Origin: Taxillus chinensis
Lineage: Eukaryota; Streptophyta; Magnoliopsida; Santalales; Loranthaceae
Direction: 5' to 3'
DNA: 64,000 bases
Assembly (NCBI GenBank): GCA_023512835.1
Contig: CM042085.1
Location: forward strand, 38,332,324 to 38,396,323
The number at the start of each line of letters is the position of its first letter. Positions within the stretch are counted from its first letter, which is position 1. Shown piece by piece: positions 57,711-64,000 of this stretch. The notes below the pieces were generated by a model, which saw nothing but the letters and a program-made list of their open reading frames with translations, was not told the origin of the DNA and searched no databases. The translations under genes were made by a program, and so were the position numbers.

Positions 57711-59946
57711 TGTAACGACTTGTATTTGGGTAGTGTTAAGAGATAGCCATTTTATGAGCATGCAACTATCTGGACGGTAGTGTAGTCATCGATGTGAGCG
57801 TTTTGACTGTACTTGGGCCCGATTCCGAGTCGGGGCCCCGTTTGACCCGATTGTTGACTTTTCGGGGTTTATTGGTTGACTTTGTGTTTGGGCGGTCATT
57901 TGAGTGTGATAATATCTTAATAGTGTTGTGCTCGTCATTTCGAGCGTTTTGACAGTAATTGGGCTCAATTCGGAGTTCAATTTGGAGTTTGAGCCTTGTG
58001 AGGGTAAAGTTGGTATTTCAAGAAATGAATGAAGTATAAATAGAGAAAAGATAGGAGAAACCCTTAATTTGCTTTTGTGGTGCGTGAGACACAAAGAGAT
58101 AGAAAGAGAGGGAGAGCACGTTGGAGGAGAACCAAGAGCTTTTGGACGATCCGGACTCAAATAGCCCAAATTCGAGGTAGGGATTCATTATTTTCACTCT
58201 TATTTGTTGATTCTGCTTGCTAGAGTAGCTAAACCATGCGAATTAACCCCAAATTCGTGGAATTTGGATGAACCCTAAGATTTGGAAAAGAAAAAACCAA
58301 TTTTGGGTTGAATCTTGTTATTTGCGTGTATAATGCATTTTGAGTGGTAAGACATGATTTAAAACCTAATATATATTATTAGGTATGAGTTTTATGAGAT
58401 TCCGAAAGGTCTGGAGGTTTCTAGGTTGAATCCAGACGAGAAACAGGTGAAAAACGATGATGAACAGTAACTGTTGTGAACTGGGTAGAGAACAGCCGAT
58501 GATATCGACTGGAAATTGAAAATTTCGAATGTGCAGTTTCGAAGGTTCGAAGGTAGGTTCGATGTAGTGTAATTTCGAGTGTCAAATGTGCAGTTTTCGA
58601 GTATCGTTTCGAAGGTTCGAAGGTACTTCGAAAGGAGTGTCAAAGGCAGTTCATGGGTACTTCGAAGGTAGTTCGAGTGTAGGTTCAAGGGTCGAAGGCA
58701 GTCCGAAAAGAGATTCGAAATACAGTGAAGGCAGATTTGAAAGTATAGTTTTACTGGCAGATTCGAAATACAGTTTGACTGGATTGATACTTAAGTTACA
58801 ATGTAAATAAGGAAATACCCCCCATTTGGATTCAAAGAAAAATACTACAAAAATTAATTCCCACTCTTTCAAAATATGAAAATTGGGTTTTAGTGTAAAA
58901 TCTCGGAAAAACCCAAAAGTTCGTAGTGGTGACTTTTTGGAAAGTGGGGTTAGACATCTCAAAAAAATCCCCAAAAATCAGATTATCTTATTTATGATAT
59001 GGGAACCCAATGCCGGGACTTTTGATTTCAAGAAAATAGCTGCTATGGGTACTTCCTTCATAAATCAAGGATTAAGGATTTGCTTGTGAAGACTGGCTAC
59101 AGTTCTAAAGAAAATGTTGAGAATGACATGCCATACTAATGTTAGTATATTGGTGTGAGGTATTGGGGCATGGACTCCGTGACTTGTTTGGGTTCTCACG
59201 GTGAGGTTAAGGCCTATGTGGCCACTATGGCTGGGGCAGGCATATGCGCCGATGGCAGGCCTGTGTGGCGACTGTGGCCGGGCATATTGCGCTGTGCCTG
59301 GGGACAGGCTAAGGCCTGAGTTGAGCCGTTGAGCTCGTGGAGCTAGGGCTGAGTGCCCTGAGCTGGGATCCCATGGAGGATCATGGACAAGTTGTCCTAT
59401 GTGGGCAGGCTGAGTCCTGATGTTTGTTTGCAGGCTGAGTCCTGATGATTGTGCACTCTACATGGTGCACGAGTACACTGAGCATATAGTATAGACTTAT
59501 ATGTGTTGCATAATGTGGAGTTTTGGGGTCACCTACTGAGCTTGTCGCTCACCCCTACTTGTTGTTTACCCCCCTTTTCAGGTGTGACCCGAGACTAGTG
59601 GAGGACTTTCTTCCAGGAGGACGTGCCCACTACTCTGATGTATGATACAGTACTGTATTTTGTATTTTATTATGTGTTGTATCCCGGACATAGGTCCGTG
59701 GACAGTTGTATTTGCATAGTTTGTGATGTAATGTCTGTATGACTGTTTGACTTATCATATGCATGATGATGTATGGGAAAGTACAGGATTACCCTTGATG
59801 TATGACTATACAGGGTTGCATATTTGAGACAGCACCCGCGGTGTAGTCTCTATTGGTGCTAGTCACCAACCCCTTGACCTTTCGGGTGCGGGCAAGGGGA
59901 AGTCATGTACCCGGTTCCGGGTTCCCTGGAATTCGGGGGCGTGACA
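57711..59946 (+). repeat. Element F 3' LTR (family A, plus orientation)
   Basis: 2,236 bp, TGTAACGACTTG to GGGGGCGTGACA. It holds a TATA box, TATAAATAG (58035-58043), and a TTCGAA-rich block (58525-58790). Same family as the minus-orientation LTRs, and closest in the TTCGAA block to 13848-14112. It abuts A3 gag sequence at 59947; a matching 5' LTR and target duplication for F are not in the window. Confidence 0.9.
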
Positions 59947-60496
59947 CTATCATGGGCTCCTCTGCCGGGCCCTGGACTCGAACAACTCTCCTCGGTGGTG
60001 CCATCACGTTGGCCACAACAAACAACAAACGATCAATACTAGCACTGCTAGCACAAACAGCCATCAAAGGCACAACCGACTTGTAGGTTCTCACCCCACG
60101 ACCTGTAGGTCCACAACCATGCATATAGCATCGTGTCCCCCTCAGGGCACACCACACGACCTGTAGGTCCACAACCATGCATATAGCATCGTGTCACCCC
60201 TCAGGGCACACAAAATCAAGTCCTGGCTCTCACGGCTACGTGCCATTTAGGCACCAAATGCAATCACATCACACACAATGAAAATCTAGTGCCCTATATG
60301 CACACAATCATACAACTAGAGATGCATTCATGCCTACATATGCTCCTAGGATGATCTAACTAACACCAATATAACCGAGAATACATGCAAGGACTGCGTT
60401 GATAAGGCGCCCTCCCTACAGTTTTCCAAGTTACATAGGATCAATTAACCACCCCTCACTAACCTAGGTCCGCTAGACCATACTTTGATACCAACT
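59947..60496 (-). pseudogene. A3 gag start, leader and primer site
   Basis: Gag start at 60004 (MAPPRRVVRVQGPAEEPM on the minus strand). About 19 codons remain before the F LTR cuts in at 59946. The leader contains a 58-bp tandem duplication (60098-60155 and 60156-60213). Primer site CTTTGATACCA is at 60483-60493, next to the LTR. Very similar to A2 (38641-39064). Confidence 0.8.
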
Positions 60497-62478
60497 TGTC
60501 ACGCCTCCAAATTCCAGGGAACTTGGAACTAGGAACATGACTTCCCCTTGCCCGCACCCAAAGGGTCAAGGGGTTAGTGACTAGCACCAATAGAGACTAC
60601 ACCGCGGGTGCTATCTCAATCATGTAACCCTGTACAGTCATACATCAAGGGTAATCCTGTACTTTCCCATATATCATCATGCACATAATAAGTCAAACAG
60701 TCATACAAACATCACATCACAAACAGTATGAGAATACAACTGTCCACGGACCCATGTCCGGGATATCACACAAAGCAATACAAAATATAATATTGTATCA
60801 TACATCAGAGTAGTGGGCGTCCTCCTGGAAGAAAGTCCTCCACTAGTCTCGGGTCACACCTGAAAAAGGTAAACAACAAGTAGGGGTGAGCGACAAGCTC
60901 AGTAGGTGACCTCAATACTCCACATCATGCAAACATACAAGTCTATACTACATGCTCTGTGTACTCGTGCACTGTGTAGTGTGCACAATCATTAGGACTC
61001 AGCCTGCAAACAAACATCAGGACCCAGCCTGCCCACACAGGATGGCTTGTCCACGATCCTCAACAGGATCCCAGCTCAAGGCACTTAGTCCTACCACAGC
61101 GCTATATGCCCGGACACAATGCCACACAGGCCTGCCATTGGCGCAAATGCCTACCACGGTCATAGCGTAATATGCCCGGCCACAGTGCCACATAGGCCTG
61201 CCATCAGCGCATATGCCTGCCCCGTTAACCACATAGCATCATCTGTGCTCCACGGTGAGAACCCAACAAGTCATAAAGCCCAAGCCTCAATTCCTCACAC
61301 TAACATATTAACACCAATATGGCATTAAGGTTCACCATACTCCCTTTATAACTAAAGCCAGTCTTCACAAACCGATCATCATTCCTTGACCAAGGAAGGA
61401 GATACCCATAGAAGTTGTTTTCTTGAAATAAAAAGTCCTAGCATTGGGTTCTCATATCATAACTAAGATAATCTGATTTTTTTTGGATTTTTCTAAGATG
61501 TCTAACCCCACTTTCCAAAAATTCACCTCTACGAAAAACTGGATTTTTCAGAGATTTTACACTAAATCACAATTTTCACATTTTGAAGGAGTGGGAATTT
61601 AATTTTCTAGTATTTTTCTTTGAATCCAAATGGGGGGTATTTTGTTATTTACATTGCAACTTAAGTATAATACTTGGTATAGGTTACAATGTAAATAGTC
61701 TAGTCCAGTGTAGTCCAGTGTTGAGTTACACTGTTGGAGCTGCCACTCGTAGCGCGAAACTGCAGCGCGCCTCGAAAACTCGTAGCTACGGAGCGCGGAA
61801 CTGCAGCGCGCCTCGAAGACTTGAAGCAAGTCTTCGATCTTCGACCTTCGGACTACGAACTACGAACTATGAACTATGAACTATGAATCTACGAATCTAC
61901 GAACTACGAGCCAACGACCCTGGATCTTCGACCCTTCGACCCAGAACTTCGGATCTTCGTCGTTTCGACCCAGTAATTCGCCCAGGGTACTGTTCATCGT
62001 TGTTTTTACCTGTTCTTCGTCTGGAATCAACCCAGCAATCCCCAGACGCTCACAAACACACATTTTATGCGACAGACTACGATATCTACCTCAAAATGCA
62101 TCCAGAACGCCTCTAAATCGCACAGCTAACAGCAGAAATACGCACCAAATTACAGATTTCCAGAAATCTAGATCTAAATCCAGATTTCCATGGTTGACTT
62201 CTCAACCCTCATGGAATATGCAGTTAAACAACCCCAGATCACAGAAACACATATTAAAACTGATATAAAATAGTTCTTAACCACAGATCTTATGTTAAAC
62301 CATTAGATCTTACCCAACATTGGATTCCCCCAAAACCTAGGGTTCATGCTTAATTTCATAAATCATGACAAATTCGTGCATACCAAGGATAGAATCAAGA
62401 TAAGAAGTTCAAGGACACCTACTTGAAGTGATTCTTTGAGCTCCACGAACCCCAATCGCTCCAAATCTCCAAGACACC
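60497..62478 (-). repeat. A3 5' LTR, 3'-truncated
   Basis: Starts TGTCACGCCTCC, near-identical to the A2 LTR but without the CACTA element, so it shows the empty site. Stops at CCAAGACACC, where the sequence jumps back to an earlier point of a family A LTR (TAGCTCTACGAGCTC). Confidence 0.85.
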
Positions 62479-64000
62479 TAGCTCTACGAGCTCAACAGCT
62501 CAACACGGGCCTTTGCCTCACAGTGAGAACCCAACAAGTCATAAAGTCCAAGCCCTAATTCCTCAAACCAACATACCAACACCAATCTGGCATTAAGGTT
62601 CACCATACCCCCTTTATAACTGAAGCCAGTCTTCACAAATCGATCATCATTCCTTGACCAAAGAAGGAGATACCCATAAAAGTTGTTTTCTTAAAATAAA
62701 AAGTCTCAATATTGGGTCTCCATATCATAACTAAGATAATATGATTTTTGGAGATTTTTCTGAGATGTCTAACCCCACTTTCCAAAAAGTTACTTTTACG
62801 AAAAACTGGATTTTTCTGAGATTTTACACTAAAACCCAATTTTCACATTTTGAAGGAGTGAGAATTTAATTTTCTAGTATTTTTCTTTGAATCCGAAAGG
62901 GGGGTATTTCGCTATTTACATTGTAACTTAAGTATACTCAAATGTTACAATGTAAATGGGTCCATTCCAGTGCAGTTGCACTGGCTCGAAGCTATAGAAC
63001 TGCCTAGCTCGAAGCTACGGAACTGCGACTCGTAGCTGCGAGATTGTGACTCGAAGACTCAAAGCCGCGACCTTCGACCTTCGACTATGGATCTTCGACC
63101 CTACGACTACGGGTCTTCGGATCTTCGACCCTTCGACTACGGATCTTCAACCATACAACCCTATGACCCAAAATCTTTGACCCTTCGACCCAAATCTTCA
63201 GGTCTTCGTCCTTTCAACCCAATAGTTCGCCTGGGGTACTGTTCATCGTCATTTTTGCCTGTTCTTTGTCTGGAATCTACCCAGCGACCCCCAAACGCTT
63301 ACAAACATACGTTTTATGCAACAGACTACAGTATCTACCTCAAAACTCATACTGAATGCCTCTAAATCACACAGTAACAACAGAAATACGCACATAATTG
63401 TAGATTTCCAAAAATCTATATCTAAATCCAGATTTCCATGGTTGACTTCTCAACCCTCATGGAATATGTAGTTAAACAAACCCAGATCATAGAAACACAT
63501 ATCAAAACTGATATAAATCAGTTCTTAACCACAGATCTTATGCTAAACAATTATATCTAACCCAAAATTGGATTTCCCCTAAAAACTAGGGTTCATGTTT
63601 AATTTCATAAATCATGACAAATTCGTGCATACCAAAGACAGAATCAAAATAAGAAGTTCAAGGACACCTACTTGGAGTAATTCTTTGAGCTCAACGAACC
63701 CTAATCACTCCAAATCTCCAAGACACCAAGCTCCAAGCTCTCTCTCTCTCTCTCTCTCTCAAACGCACAAACGTGATAACGTAAAGTGAAAGCTCTTTCT
63801 TTTTCCTGCTATTTATATTTCTGCGTGTCATTGACCAATAACTGACCTAGTCAATCATTGACGTAGTCAATAATTGACCTCCAAGGTCCCGAACTCCAAA
63901 TTGAGTCAAATTACAGTCAAAACGCTCGAAATGACGAGCACAACACTATTCAGATAATATCACACCCACATGACTGCCCAAACGCAAAGTCAACCAATAA
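62479..64000 (-). repeat. Family A LTR fragment, probable continuation of A1 5' LTR
   Basis: Runs from the point equivalent to about 3330 in LTR 2703-5047 and reaches the equivalent of 4889 at the window end. It is more similar to that LTR than to the A2/A3 LTRs, sharing for example the block at 63070-63250 with 3920-4140 and a CT microsatellite near 63737-63759. Its start follows closely on where A1's LTR stopped at 37592 (equivalent 3309), which supports reading it as the same LTR. Confidence 0.75.

Overview
The window is plant nuclear DNA, most likely from an angiosperm, made almost entirely of nested transposable elements. The evidence is Ty3/gypsy chromoviruses of Tekay/Del type (pol ending in a chromodomain), an Athila-type element primed by tRNA-Asp, a Ty1/copia remnant and a CACTA transposon with CACTACAAGAAAAA ends. 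I see no intact host gene, rRNA gene, tRNA gene or CRISPR array. Nearly all coding regions are broken.

Layout. A minus-strand copia pol (1333-2702) is cut inside its reverse transcriptase (RT) by a minus-strand Tekay element, A1. A1 has its 3' LTR at 2703-5047, the C-terminal half of pol at 5365-8020, the rest of pol and gag at 25654-27740, a tRNA-Met primer site at 28140-28151, and a 5' LTR that starts at 28155 and is itself interrupted. Inside A1's RT sits a plus-strand, Athila-derived gag-protease-only element with target duplication TTGGC (8016-8020 and 25654-25658). Within that insertion about 7.9 kb of A1 plus the Athila-derived element appears twice (about 4755-12701 and 14605-22521), joined through low-complexity sequence. 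I suspect an assembly artefact.

A1's 5' LTR is interrupted by a plus-strand Tekay element of a second family, B1 (28507-37297, target duplication ACTAG). It is then interrupted by a composite block, 37593-62478. That block holds a deleted A-type element (A2) whose LTR contains the CACTA element (40205-45295, target duplication GGG), a plus-strand pol fragment with a 3' LTR (F, 45776-59946), a minus-strand B element inside F (B2, 48183-57618, target duplication GTTTT), and another A-type 5' end (A3, 59947-62478). The sequence from 62479 to the end matches A1's LTR again and is probably its continuation.

Function. The elements form a hierarchy rather than a pathway. B2 is the youngest and most complete: near-identical LTRs, intact protease, RT and integrase catalytic residues, and a few stops. 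The Athila-derived element keeps gag and part of protease but has lost RT, RNase H and integrase, so it can only have moved with enzymes supplied by another element. Two different signatures centre on CAG/CTG sites, which are the CHG methylation context in plants: CAG-to-TAG stops in old copies, and CTG/CAG replaced by CCG, TCG or CG in the duplicated and B1 sequences, which looks technical.
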